Origin: Pirellulales bacterium
Lineage (GTDB): Bacteria; Planctomycetota; Planctomycetia; Pirellulales; JADZDJ01
Length of the DNA stretch: 64,000 nt
NCBI GenBank assembly: GCA_020851115.1
Contig: JADZDJ010000278.1
Span: 1-64,000 of the forward strand
Reading direction: 5' to 3'
Part shown: piece after piece, positions 37,658 to 46,473 of the stretch
Position numbering within the stretch: the first letter of the stretch is position 1
How the letters are laid out: each line of letters opens with the position of its first letter
Translations under genes and position numbers: made by a program
Notes under the pieces: generated by a model
The model's database searches: none
The model's input: the letters and a program-made list of their open reading frames with translations, nothing else
What the model was told of the DNA's origin: nothing

Positions 37658-38596
37658 ATGGCCTCTCGCAAGCCCAACCTATTCATTGTCGGCGCGATGA
37701 AGTCTGGCACGAGTTCGCTCCATAACTACTTGGGCGACCATCCTGAAGTCTTTATGTGCGAACCGAAAGAGCCGTGCTACTTTGTTGCGAAAGAAGAACT
37801 CAACTGGCCGGCCATTGAAGCTTGGGGTTTTTGGAAAGGTGAGCAGAACTATCTCAAGTTATTTGAAAACGCCGGCCACGCGACGATCATCGGCGAATCG
37901 AGCACACTGTACACCAAGGCTCCGCACATCAACGGAGTTCCAGGGCGAATTGCCCAATTCAACCCCGAGGCGCGCTTGATCTATGTCATGCGCGACCCGG
38001 TTGAACGTACGATCAGCCACTACTGGCACCATGTGAATCACAACGACGAATGGCGCGAGCCGCTGGCGGCCATCCGCGATTCGAGCCTGTATCGCGACGT
38101 CAGCAACTATGCGATGCAATTGGATCCGTATGTTCGGCTATTTGGGATCGATCGTATCTTTGTATTGACATTTGAAGAACTGACGGCGGCTCCCGCGCGT
38201 ACGTTGGCAAAGGTCTTCCACTGGCTCGGCGTAGACGATCAATTCACACCGCGCAATTTGAACGAGCGAGCCAATGTGACTCCCGAGCAAATCGACCAGG
38301 TGCGGTTCCGAGGGTGGTTGAAGCGATTGCGCTTTTCGCCGTTTTGGAATCGTGTCGGGCCATGGGTGCCAAAACAACTCCGCATGGCCGCACGCAGCTA
38401 TTCCACAAGAAAGGTCGACCGAAAAGTAGAGCAAATGAACGAGGTACGCAGTTATTTGCGACCGTTGCAAGCGGACCAAACATCTGAGTTATCGCGACTA
38501 TTGAAGCGGAAGTTTCCCGAATGGGAAAGCCTACTTTCCGAGCCGTCCAGCGCGGCAATCTGTAGTTCGCGGGAAACGGTCGAATGCAACAGCTAG
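37658..38596 (+). CDS. Sulfotransferase (PAPS-dependent)
   Basis: Sulfotransferase of about 312 residues related to heparan-sulfate-type enzymes. Seen: the 5'-phosphosulfate-binding loop VGAMKSGTSSLHNYL near residues 10-24, the 3'-phosphate motif LIYVMRDPVERTISHYWHHV near 110, and FVLTFEELTAAPARTLAKVFHWLGV. It would transfer sulfate from PAPS to a hydroxyl, here most likely of a sugar in the EPS. The ATG at 37658 starts just before the conserved loop; a TTG 57 bases upstream is a less likely start. No PAPS-synthesis genes are in the window. Confidence 0.88.
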   Translation: MASRKPNLFIVGAMKSGTSSLHNYLGDHPEVFMCEPKEPCYFVAKEELNWPAIEAWGFWKGEQNYLKLFENAGHATIIGESSTLYTKAPHINGVPGRIAQFNPEARLIYVMRDPVERTISHYWHHVNHNDEWREPLAAIRDSSLYRDVSNYAMQLDPYVRLFGIDRIFVLTFEELTAAPARTLAKVFHWLGVDDQFTPRNLNERANVTPEQIDQVRFRGWLKRLRFSPFWNRVGPWVPKQLRMAARSYSTRKVDRKVEQMNEVRSYLRPLQADQTSELSRLLKRKFPEWESLLSEPSSAAICSSRETVECNS

Positions 38597-38612
38597 TCAG
38601 TGGCGAAACCGT

Positions 38613-39533
38613 ATGAAAATTAGCGTTGCCATCTGCACTTGGAATCGAGCGGACTTGTTGGACCGCACACTGAGGGAAATGCGCACGTTGCAAATCCCCT
38701 GCGAAGTTGAATGGGAACTATTGATCGTCAATAACAATTGCACCGACCAGACAGACGAGGTGCTTGCCAGGCACAAACAGCACTTGCCCATTCGGCGATT
38801 ATTTGAGCCGATTCAGGGCATTGCCCGCGCGCGGAATTTCGCAGCTCGAGCGGCAACGGGCGAATTGCTGGTGTGGACCGACGACGATGTATTGGTTGAG
38901 CCGGGGTGGTTAGTAGCATATTACAATGCATACGTGCAGTTTCCGGAAGCCGGCTTTTATGGAGGAGCCGTTGAGCCCTGGTTTGGTGCCGAGCCGCCCA
39001 AATGGATTCGGGACAACTTATCTCGCGTCGAGGGCGCGTATGCCATTCGGCGTTTGACAAGCGAAACTCGCTGGATGAATGACCAAGACTTGCCTGTGAA
39101 TGCAAATATGGCGGTAAAGAGGTCGCTGATGGAGGCGTTTGCATACGCGAATCATTTGGGAGCGCAAGGCGATAGCTTGATGCGGGGCGAAGAAACGGAG
39201 CTGGTTCATCAATTCCGTTCTTCTGGGTTTCAGGGGATGTGGGTGTCAGGTGCAGGAGTGCGGCACTATATACCGCGGGATCGCTTGACTGCTTCCTACA
39301 TTTGGCGGCTGTCGTACGGCAGTGGTCGGACTAGCGTGCGCATGAACGGTTCACCTCCTTGTCCTTGTTTTCTGGGAGCACCCCGGTGGGCCATAAAGCA
39401 GTACTGCCAAAAGCGGCTTTGGAGCTGTTTGCTCACACCGTGGAAATCCACACGCTGGCTAGACGCGTTTATTAGTGCTGCGCAACTGAAGGGCTTTATT
39501 GACGAGTGCCGCGCTTCCACCATTAGCCATTGA
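38613..39533 (+). CDS. Glycosyltransferase family 2
   Basis: GT-A glycosyltransferase of 306 residues. Seen: the N-terminal nucleotide-binding strand ISVAICTWNRADLLDRTLREM, the metal-binding acidic triplet in VWTDDDVLVEPGWL near 93, and GAEPPKWIRDNL with a downstream GEETELVHQFRSSG (conserved acidic pair). Predicted to add one sugar to the growing EPS unit, inverting linkage. The acceptor is unknown. No membrane helices. It follows the sulfotransferase after 16 bases. Confidence 0.86.
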   Translation: MKISVAICTWNRADLLDRTLREMRTLQIPCEVEWELLIVNNNCTDQTDEVLARHKQHLPIRRLFEPIQGIARARNFAARAATGELLVWTDDDVLVEPGWLVAYYNAYVQFPEAGFYGGAVEPWFGAEPPKWIRDNLSRVEGAYAIRRLTSETRWMNDQDLPVNANMAVKRSLMEAFAYANHLGAQGDSLMRGEETELVHQFRSSGFQGMWVSGAGVRHYIPRDRLTASYIWRLSYGSGRTSVRMNGSPPCPCFLGAPRWAIKQYCQKRLWSCLLTPWKSTRWLDAFISAAQLKGFIDECRASTISH

Positions 39534-39578
39534 AAAAACTGGCGCAAGCCAAAAAGCCGTAGTTGGAAGGTGACCGCA

Positions 39579-40334
39579 ATGACCAAAATATCGGGCGAAT
39601 CTGCAATTCGAGAAGCGTATCGGGACGATGAGCGTGTCGCCCGGTATATTTGTGACCGATATGACTCGGACCCAATGGGCCGATCGTTTTGTCTTCGGCA
39701 AGGACGCATCCTCGCATCGACAATACGGACTTTAAAGCCGTCGAGCATTCTCGAGATTGCTCCTGGCCCTGCTCGCCTGACGGTTTATATCCCGGATGTG
39801 CCCAAAGCTGTTGCAATCGAACAGAGCCCAGCAATGCTGGCCGCGGCACAAAAGCGCCTCTCAGAGTTTGGAAAGTCGCATTGGACACTAGTCGAGGGAG
39901 ACGCTTTTGATATGCCTTTTGCGGAGGCGGAGTTTGACGTCGTTTTGGCCTTTAAGCTGCTTCGTCACTTTAACACTTTTGACCGCAATCGTTTGGCACG
40001 AAACATTCGTCGAGTGCTACGTCCTGGTGGTCACTTTTTGGTTGATGTGGCAAATGAAGTTGCGAATCGATGGTTGTATTCCAAATGGGGAATATCCGAG
40101 GGATGGATTGACGATTTTTGGTATACTCCGACGAGTTTCCACCATGAGATGACTGCTCAAGGATTTGCTGTCATTCGGATGCTGCCGGTACAGGTTCCAA
40201 TTTCAGCCCAGTATCATCTCTTCAGTCGCTTTGGCAACCGCCTGAAGTTCCTGGCGAATGGCACTTCACATTTGTTGAACCTGCTCGGAAAGGGAGAGCC
40301 ACTCGAATGGGTAGCGATTTGTCGATGCGAATAA
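39579..40334 (+). CDS. Class I SAM-dependent methyltransferase (UbiE/type 11 like)
   Basis: A 251-residue methyltransferase: motif I SILEIAPGPARLTVYIP (glycine-rich but with Pro in place of one Gly), VAIEQSPAMLAAAQKRL (motif II), VEGDAFDMPFAEAEFDVVLAFKLLRHF (motif III/IV), and RRVLRPGGHFLVDVANEV. The ATG at 39579 has a GGAAGG site eight bases upstream and is preferred over the GTG at 39570. It overlaps the start of the next glycosyltransferase. Substrate unknown; probably a sugar or lipid-linked glycan. Confidence 0.82.
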   Translation: MTKISGESAIREAYRDDERVARYICDRYDSDPMGRSFCLRQGRILASTIRTLKPSSILEIAPGPARLTVYIPDVPKAVAIEQSPAMLAAAQKRLSEFGKSHWTLVEGDAFDMPFAEAEFDVVLAFKLLRHFNTFDRNRLARNIRRVLRPGGHFLVDVANEVANRWLYSKWGISEGWIDDFWYTPTSFHHEMTAQGFAVIRMLPVQVPISAQYHLFSRFGNRLKFLANGTSHLLNLLGKGEPLEWVAICRCE

Positions 40335-41362
40335 GCTATTGGACCGGCTGGCTCGACCCGAAAATGGTCGCCGTATCGAAGGAGGTTTATCAATTACTGC
40401 CTCACTTTCCCGGCAGTCGTGTCTTTGGGGTATCGCCAAAGTATTTTTTGCGATATTCAAGAATCCACCGTTCGTTTGGCGTGCATTTGGGGCTATATCC
40501 AATTTTTCGGCACATGATGCCGATGGTAGAGCGGCGATTTGACGTGAGCCACGTCTATACGAGTTTAAGCGATTGGCACTTCCTGAATGCACTGGGGGCT
40601 CGGCCAATTGTGCTAACTGCGACGGAGAATGCGATCGATTCGAGCAATTCGCTGCTGCAAAAAGTTGCGCATGTAGCCGTAGAAACGGAGCCAATGGCCG
40701 CATCCGCCGTCAGAGCCGGCGTGCCAAAGGAGCGATTATCAATCATCTACCCGGGAGTCGACCTAAGTCAGTTTCGCGAACTTCCACCACCGCCGCAGCC
40801 TTGGCGCTGTGTATTCGCATCCAGCCCGGAGAATGAGTCTGAGTTATATACGAAAGGGGTTGACCTGCTGCTCGACCTTGCTGCGGCGGAATCAACTTTG
40901 GAGCTGACGATACTTTGGCGTCCGTTCGGCCGCGAAAGTGATCGCGCACTTGCGATTGTACGAGACCGTAGCTTACCCAATGTGAAACTTGTCACAGAAC
41001 GTGTCGCGAAAATGCACGAAGTGTTGCCACAATTTCATTTTGCTATTGCACCGTTTCGTAGCGTTGGAAAACCGTGTCCGAACTCGATTCTTGAAAGTTT
41101 GGCTGTAGGCCGTCCAGTTTTGGTGTCGTCCTATGTCGAAATTGCGAGCCTTATTGAACGCGAAGGCGTCGGGATCCGCTTTCTACCGCAAATCGACGAG
41201 TTGCGGCGGGCATTTCATCAACTATGCGATCAATATGTGCAATTGCAACCCAATGCGCGGCCGTGCGCTGAGCGTCATTTCGACTTGAGAAAGACAGTGG
41301 CGAGCTATGGTCGGCTCTATGCTCAGGTTAGCCAAGTCAATTCGTCGAGTGCGCGGTTATAA
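40307..41362 (+). CDS. Glycosyltransferase family 1/4-like
   Basis: GT-B glycosyltransferase of 351 residues. The N-terminal half is divergent (SYWTGWLDPKMVAVSKEVYQL). The C-terminal half has the family signs: RAGVPKERLSIIYPGVDLSQF, LLLDLAAAESTLELTILWRPFGRE, and FAIAPFRSVGKPCPNSILESLAVGRPVLVS, where the Glu in ILESLAVGRPVL is the donor-binding residue. The start is ATG at 40307 or 40325; both overlap the previous gene. GC is lower than in the operon core. Confidence 0.8.
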   Translation: MGSDLSMRISYWTGWLDPKMVAVSKEVYQLLPHFPGSRVFGVSPKYFLRYSRIHRSFGVHLGLYPIFRHMMPMVERRFDVSHVYTSLSDWHFLNALGARPIVLTATENAIDSSNSLLQKVAHVAVETEPMAASAVRAGVPKERLSIIYPGVDLSQFRELPPPPQPWRCVFASSPENESELYTKGVDLLLDLAAAESTLELTILWRPFGRESDRALAIVRDRSLPNVKLVTERVAKMHEVLPQFHFAIAPFRSVGKPCPNSILESLAVGRPVLVSSYVEIASLIEREGVGIRFLPQIDELRRAFHQLCDQYVQLQPNARPCAERHFDLRKTVASYGRLYAQVSQVNSSSARL

Positions 41363-41368
41363 ATCTAC

Positions 41369-42544
41369 ATGCGAATAGGAATCTATGCTGACGCGGCGAA
41401 TGAGTCGCATCCACGAGGAATTGGCCTGTATGTGGCAAATCTGATTCGTGCACTTAGCCGTTGTGACGAGTCGAACGATTACTTGCTTTACTATGATTGT
41501 CGGCTGTTTCAAGGTAACAGAAGTTTTCTGCACAATCCAAGCACATCCAATTTTCAACCGCGGCCTGTACGCTGTCCGATGAATGCGAAGTCAACCTATC
41601 CAAATCTGTGGTGGAATCATTGGCTACCTTGGATAACTCGCCGCGATCGATTGGACGTTTTTCATGGCCCAAATTTTTTTCTCCCAGCTAATGCGAGATT
41701 TAAGTCAGTTGTGACAATTCACGATCTTGCATTTTTCAAGATGCAGCTTTATACGCCTGGGATTACGGAAGAACTGAAGTCACGAACTTTGAGTGCTGTT
41801 CGGCGCGCAGATCGTGTAATCGCTATCTCACAGCATACTCGGGACGACCTAAGCGAGCTGGGAGTCAACCTGGAAAAAATCCGGACAGTATACAGTGGCG
41901 GAAATATCGTTCCCGATGAGCGGATTCGGTCAGGAGACAAAAAACAAGTTCGCGATCAATACCGTCTACCAGAAAAGTACGTGCTATACGTCGGCACCTT
42001 ACATCCGCGGAAGAACATCCCACTGCTATTGCATGCTTTCGCAAGAATGAAGCATTCCGGAAACATACCACATGGCCTAGTCCTTGCGGGACTCCGTTCC
42101 ACCGCTGGCGATGAAATAGATCGACTTGTGGGCGAGTTGAAGATTGGTGGCGACGTAGTTATTACAGGGTATGTCGAGGATTGGCAGCTACCACACTTAT
42201 ACCGAATGGCGGATTTATTCGTACTTCCTTCGAAGTATGAGGGTTTTGGAATGATAATCGTCGAGGCGATGGCCTATGGGGTACCGGTAATTGCTACGGA
42301 TACAAGTTGCATTAGTGAGGTATTAGGCGACGCCGGAGTGTTGGTACCACCGGACAACGTTGACAAACTTGTCGCTGCAATGCAAGCATTGATTCAGTCT
42401 CCTCAATCACGGGAAGATTTTGTGCGACGTGGTCTTGAGCAAGCAAAAGCATTTACTTGGGAGCGCTGCGCGATTGAAACGATTTCCGTTTACGAGGATG
42501 CGTATCATTCCTCAGACTGTCGAGACGTAGTTTGTAGTTCGTGA
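41369..42544 (+). CDS. Glycosyltransferase family 4
   Basis: GT-B glycosyltransferase of 391 residues. Seen: HPRGIGLYVANLIRALS near the N-terminus, DVFHGPNFFLP, the GT4 hinge YVLYVGTLHPRKNIPLLLHAF, VITGYVEDWQLPHLYRMADLFVLPSKYEGFGMIIVEAMAYGVPVIATD (Glu-x7-Glu type motif), and LVPPDNVDKLVAAMQ. A retaining mannosyl/rhamnosyl-type transferase is typical, but the donor cannot be fixed. It is A/T-richer than most neighbours, like the previous gene, suggesting that the two were acquired together. Confidence 0.88.
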   Translation: MRIGIYADAANESHPRGIGLYVANLIRALSRCDESNDYLLYYDCRLFQGNRSFLHNPSTSNFQPRPVRCPMNAKSTYPNLWWNHWLPWITRRDRLDVFHGPNFFLPANARFKSVVTIHDLAFFKMQLYTPGITEELKSRTLSAVRRADRVIAISQHTRDDLSELGVNLEKIRTVYSGGNIVPDERIRSGDKKQVRDQYRLPEKYVLYVGTLHPRKNIPLLLHAFARMKHSGNIPHGLVLAGLRSTAGDEIDRLVGELKIGGDVVITGYVEDWQLPHLYRMADLFVLPSKYEGFGMIIVEAMAYGVPVIATDTSCISEVLGDAGVLVPPDNVDKLVAAMQALIQSPQSREDFVRRGLEQAKAFTWERCAIETISVYEDAYHSSDCRDVVCSS

Positions 42545-42613
42545 ATATGTCGCCGTTGGTTCAAAATCTGATTTGCGAGTCTAAAGTGACGGTTGCCGGT
42601 AGGACTACGACAG

Positions 42614-43861
42614 ATGGCAGGTAGTCAGTTACTTGTTACTCACATGTTTCCTCCCAAGCCCGGTGGCAGCGGGCGCTGGTTTTGGGAGCTGTATCGGCGC
42701 TTGCCGCGCGAGCAAGTGGTGATCGCGGCCGGAAATCAACTTGGATCCGTCGAGTTCGACCAGACGCACGATTTACACGTGGTTCGGATGTCGATTGCTC
42801 TGCCGTCGTGGGGTTTTTTTGGTGTACGGCGGGCGACGGACTACCTGCATCTGATACGTCGGCTGGCGAGTGTTTGCCGTCGATACAAGGCGGATGTGAT
42901 TCATGCCGGCTGCTGCATTCCGGAGGGTTTCGCGGCCTGGTTGCTGAGGAAATTCACTGGCCGGCGATATTTATTATTCGTGCATGGCGAAGAAATGCGA
43001 ATTGCCGGCGGCAGCCGCGAGCTTGTTTGGATGGCGCGGCAAGTGCTTTGCGGGGCAGATCGAATCATCGCCAACAGCCATAACACCGCCCGCATCTTGC
43101 GCGAGGAATGGCAAGTGGCCGATGACAGAATCGCAGTGTTGCATCCGGGAGTTGATACTTCCCGGTTCCGCCCGGCAGCGCGCGATCTGGCCGTCCGCGA
43201 GTCGCTGGGCTGGGGCCAGCGACCAGTGGTGCTCACCGTCGGACGCCTGCAGAAGCGGAAAGGGCACGACATGCTGATTCGTGCCCTGCCGACGATTCGG
43301 GCGGCTGTGCCGGATGTTCTCTATTCCATCGTCGGCGACGGCCAGGAGCGCCGAACGCTGGAGACGCTCGCTCGCGAGTTGGGATTACATGATCACGTGC
43401 AGTTCCGCGGCGAGCCAAACGACGCTGAGCTTGTGCGGTGCTATCAGCAGTGCGACCTGTTCGCCCTGCCCAATCGCGAAGTTTGCGGCGATATCGAAGG
43501 CTTCGGCATGGTCCTCGTCGAAGCCCAGGCATGCGGCAAGCCCGTGATCGCGGGTAGATCGGGCGGAACCGCCGAAACGATGAACGTGCCGGAAACAGGC
43601 CGCTTAGTCGATTGCGATCGTCCAGAGCCGCTCGCCGAGATGCTCGCGGATCTGTTGATCGATCGCGAGCAATTGAACCACATGGGTAAAGCAGCACGAG
43701 CATGGGCGGTGGAGCGTTTTGATTGGGAACCACTAACGCATCTGGCCAGCGAGATTTTTGAAACGGCAGGCCGCCGACCCGATTCTAGAGCGGCGATGCC
43801 AGGCAGCGCGTCGCCGGCCGCGTGCGAATTCGATCGAGAATCGTTGAGCCATTGCGGATGA
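42614..43861 (+). CDS. Glycosyltransferase family 4 (PimB-like)
   Basis: GT-B enzyme of about 415 residues. Seen: LLVTHMFPPKPGGSGRWFWELYRRL, the EEMRIAGGSRELVW segment, AVLHPGVDTSRFRP, TVGRLQKRKGHDMLIRAL, and FALPNREVCGDIEGFGMVLVEAQACGKPVIAGRSGGTAE, which is close to PimB-type mannosyltransferases. The ATG at 42614 starts directly at MAGSQLLVTHMFPP; a TTG 21 bases upstream is less likely. The gene overlaps the acyltransferase start by four bases (ATGA), so they are coupled. Confidence 0.88.
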   Translation: MAGSQLLVTHMFPPKPGGSGRWFWELYRRLPREQVVIAAGNQLGSVEFDQTHDLHVVRMSIALPSWGFFGVRRATDYLHLIRRLASVCRRYKADVIHAGCCIPEGFAAWLLRKFTGRRYLLFVHGEEMRIAGGSRELVWMARQVLCGADRIIANSHNTARILREEWQVADDRIAVLHPGVDTSRFRPAARDLAVRESLGWGQRPVVLTVGRLQKRKGHDMLIRALPTIRAAVPDVLYSIVGDGQERRTLETLARELGLHDHVQFRGEPNDAELVRCYQQCDLFALPNREVCGDIEGFGMVLVEAQACGKPVIAGRSGGTAETMNVPETGRLVDCDRPEPLAEMLADLLIDREQLNHMGKAARAWAVERFDWEPLTHLASEIFETAGRRPDSRAAMPGSASPAACEFDRESLSHCG

Positions 43862-44514
43862 AAGAATTTTTTAAACAGGCTGCAAATTTGGCTGCGCTGC
43901 TGCTAGTGCTTGTGCCGTGGGCATTGTATCGGCTGCAATGCCTCGTCGGATCGCCGACTCGAGCGTTTCCCGGCTGGTCGCAGCTTTTCAGCCTGCTTCC
44001 CGGGCAATCAGGAGTGTATCTGCGGCGCGCCTTCTATCGCTTGATCTTGCCTCGCTGCGGCACGGATTGTTGCATTTCATTCGGCACCATCTTTTCCCAT
44101 CCAACGGCCAGCATTGGAGAGCATGTCTATGTTGGTTCCTATTGCGTGATCGGCGACGTGACCTTGGAAGATGATGCGCTCGTGGCGTCGAATGTTTCGA
44201 TTGCTAACGGCCCCGCTCAGCACGGCATCGAGCGGCTGGATATTCCGGTGCGGGAGCAGCCGGGGGATTGGCCACGGATCACGATCGGCCGCGATACGTG
44301 GATCGGCGAGCGGGCGGTGGTGCTGGCAAATCTCGGCCAGCATTGCGTCATTGGCGCCGGTGCAGTAGTGACTCGCGAGATTCCTGATTACGCCATTGCC
44401 GTTGGAGTGCCGGCGAAAGTGGTCAGTTCGCGGCTGCCGCCGGGGTTGGCCGAAGCGATAGAGGCAAACACAGATCATCCCAGAGTGCAGCGCGACGCAG
44501 GAGTGTATTCGTAA
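43858..44514 (+). CDS. Hexapeptide-repeat acyltransferase (WcaF-like)
   Basis: A 218-residue acyltransferase with an N-terminal hydrophobic segment (AALLLVLVPWALYRL) and a left-handed beta-helix of hexapeptide repeats (PTASIGEHVYVGSYCVIGDVTL, ITIGRDTWIGERAVVLANLGQHCVIGAGAVVT). It ends with the typical AVGVPAKVV. It probably O-acetylates a sugar of the EPS using acetyl-CoA. It starts at the ATG overlapping the previous stop. The next gene, an amidotransferase, starts three bases after its stop. Confidence 0.85.
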   Translation: MKEFFKQAANLAALLLVLVPWALYRLQCLVGSPTRAFPGWSQLFSLLPGQSGVYLRRAFYRLILPRCGTDCCISFGTIFSHPTASIGEHVYVGSYCVIGDVTLEDDALVASNVSIANGPAQHGIERLDIPVREQPGDWPRITIGRDTWIGERAVVLANLGQHCVIGAGAVVTREIPDYAIAVGVPAKVVSSRLPPGLAEAIEANTDHPRVQRDAGVYS

Positions 44515-44517
44515 CCG

Positions 44518-46467
44518 ATGTGTGGCATCGCAGGAATGTTGTATGCCGATTCGAGCCGGCCGGCCAACAGGCAACTGCTGCAAACCATGGGGGCCGCGAT
44601 TGCGCATCGTGGTCCGGACGCCGAAGGGATTTGGAGCGACGCCGGCGTTGGCTTGGTCCATCGCCGGCTGTCGATCATCGATATCGACGGCGGCGATCAG
44701 CCCATCGGCAACGAAGACGGCTCGATTCAGGTCGTTTTCAACGGAGAAATCTACAACTATCGCCAATTGCGCGACGAATTGATCGGCAAGGGGCATCGTT
44801 TGCAAACACAGTCCGACACCGAAGTGCTGGTTCATCTCTACGAGGAATTAGGCGAACGGCTGGTTGAGAAGCTGCGAGGAATGTTTGCACTGGCGCTGTG
44901 GGATTCGAATAGGCGGCGACTGGTCTTGGCCCGCGATCGCATCGGGCTGAAACCACTGTATATCTATCGCGATGGCGAGAAGTTGCTCTTTGGTTCGGAA
45001 TTGAAAGCGATTCTGGCGCATCCCCAGGTTGACCGAACGGTGGATGTCGAGGCACTCGAAGACTATTTGACGTTCGGCGTGATACCCGGTCATCGTTCGA
45101 TTTTTCGGCGAGTCGAAAAGCTACCACCGGCGCATGTGCTGGTCGTGACCGCCGACCATCTGAACGCTTCGCCGCGGCGTTATTGGTCGTACCCCACGGA
45201 CGCAACCGTTTCCAGAAGCGTCGAGGACTGGAAGTCGGCGATCGACGACAAGATTCGGGAGACGGTGAGCGCGCATTTGATTGCCGATGTGCCGGTGGGC
45301 GCATTTCTCAGCGGCGGCATCGATTCGAGCCTCGTGGTTGGCATCGCCGCAGAATTGTCGCCTGGTCGGCTGCCGACCTTTTCGATTGGCTTTCGGGAGC
45401 ATGCCTTTAGCGAGCTGCCCTATGCGAGGCAAGTCGCCGAACAATTCAATTGCCTGCATACCGAAGAGATCGTGACGGCCGACGCCGCAGCGGATTTAGA
45501 CGACTTGGTGACGTATTTTGATGAACCGTTTGCCGATAGCTCGGCAATTCCCACTCTACGAGTGTCGCGATTGGCGCGCCGCTCGGTGAAGGTAGTCTTA
45601 TCGGGCGACGGGGGAGACGAGGCCTTTGGCGGCTATCGACGATACGTTCACGATCTGCGCGAAGCGCGACTTCGTGCCGCCATTCCTCGATGGGCTTGCC
45701 GCCAACTTGTCGGGCCATTGGCTCGCGCTTGGCCCAAGGCCGATTGGTTGCCCAAAGCGCTGCGACTCAAAAGCACGCTTACAAATCTTTCGCTGTCGCC
45801 GGCCGAGGCTTACGCCCATACCCTGTCAATTTGCCGGCTCCCTTGGCGGCGCGGCTTGTTGTCTGGCGAAGTTCGGTCAATGCTCAACGGTCATCGCCCA
45901 GAGCGAGAGGTCATTTGGCATTACGAGAACGCGCGCGGCCGCGACGAATTGACGAACATGATTGCAGCCGACGTCAATCTGTTGCTGCCCGATGATTTTT
46001 TGACAAAAGTGGACCGGGCTAGCATGGCGTGTGGATTGGAAGTTCGACCGCCATTGGTCGATCATGAGTTCCTGGAACTGACCGCCCAAGTTCCATCGTC
46101 CCTCAAAGTGCGCAACGGCCACGGTAAGTGGATTTTGAAGGAAATCATTCGCAATCGGCTACCGGAGGCTATCTGGAATCGCCCGAAGCAAGGGTTTGAA
46201 ATTCCCGTTGACGAGTGGTTACGGAGTTCGCTTCGTTCGTCGTTTGAAGACAAAGTATTGTCGCGGCGTTCGACGATCGTGGACCTGATCGATCAACGAG
46301 CCGTGCGAAAATTGTACCAGTCTCATCAACAAGGGGTAGGCTACCACGGCAATGGACTCTGGAGTCTCTTAGTACTCGCAAACTGGGCTGCGGCGTATCT
46401 TTCGCCAACCGGCGAATGGGTGCGGCCAAATTCGCGAAGCGCCGCTTTGAACGAATTTTCAGCGTAG
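44518..46467 (+). CDS. Asparagine-synthase-type amidotransferase (exosortase-associated)
   Basis: Glutamine-dependent amidotransferase of 649 residues. Seen: N-terminal nucleophile Cys2 (MCGIAGM), AIAHRGPDAEG, FNGEIYNYRQLR, DRIGLKPLY, and the synthetase-domain ATP-pyrophosphatase loop FLSGGIDSSLV near residue 265, plus LSGDGGDEAFGGYRRY and KVDRASMACGLEVRPPLVDHEFLE. It is a typical AsnB fold, and in EPS loci with exosortase such enzymes (amidotransferase 1) are thought to amidate a uronic acid or other carboxyl group. Whether it makes asparagine or modifies sugars cannot be decided by eye; context favours the latter. Confidence 0.88.
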   Translation: MCGIAGMLYADSSRPANRQLLQTMGAAIAHRGPDAEGIWSDAGVGLVHRRLSIIDIDGGDQPIGNEDGSIQVVFNGEIYNYRQLRDELIGKGHRLQTQSDTEVLVHLYEELGERLVEKLRGMFALALWDSNRRRLVLARDRIGLKPLYIYRDGEKLLFGSELKAILAHPQVDRTVDVEALEDYLTFGVIPGHRSIFRRVEKLPPAHVLVVTADHLNASPRRYWSYPTDATVSRSVEDWKSAIDDKIRETVSAHLIADVPVGAFLSGGIDSSLVVGIAAELSPGRLPTFSIGFREHAFSELPYARQVAEQFNCLHTEEIVTADAAADLDDLVTYFDEPFADSSAIPTLRVSRLARRSVKVVLSGDGGDEAFGGYRRYVHDLREARLRAAIPRWACRQLVGPLARAWPKADWLPKALRLKSTLTNLSLSPAEAYAHTLSICRLPWRRGLLSGEVRSMLNGHRPEREVIWHYENARGRDELTNMIAADVNLLLPDDFLTKVDRASMACGLEVRPPLVDHEFLELTAQVPSSLKVRNGHGKWILKEIIRNRLPEAIWNRPKQGFEIPVDEWLRSSLRSSFEDKVLSRRSTIVDLIDQRAVRKLYQSHQQGVGYHGNGLWSLLVLANWAAAYLSPTGEWVRPNSRSAALNEFSA

Positions 46468-46473
46468 CACCGA

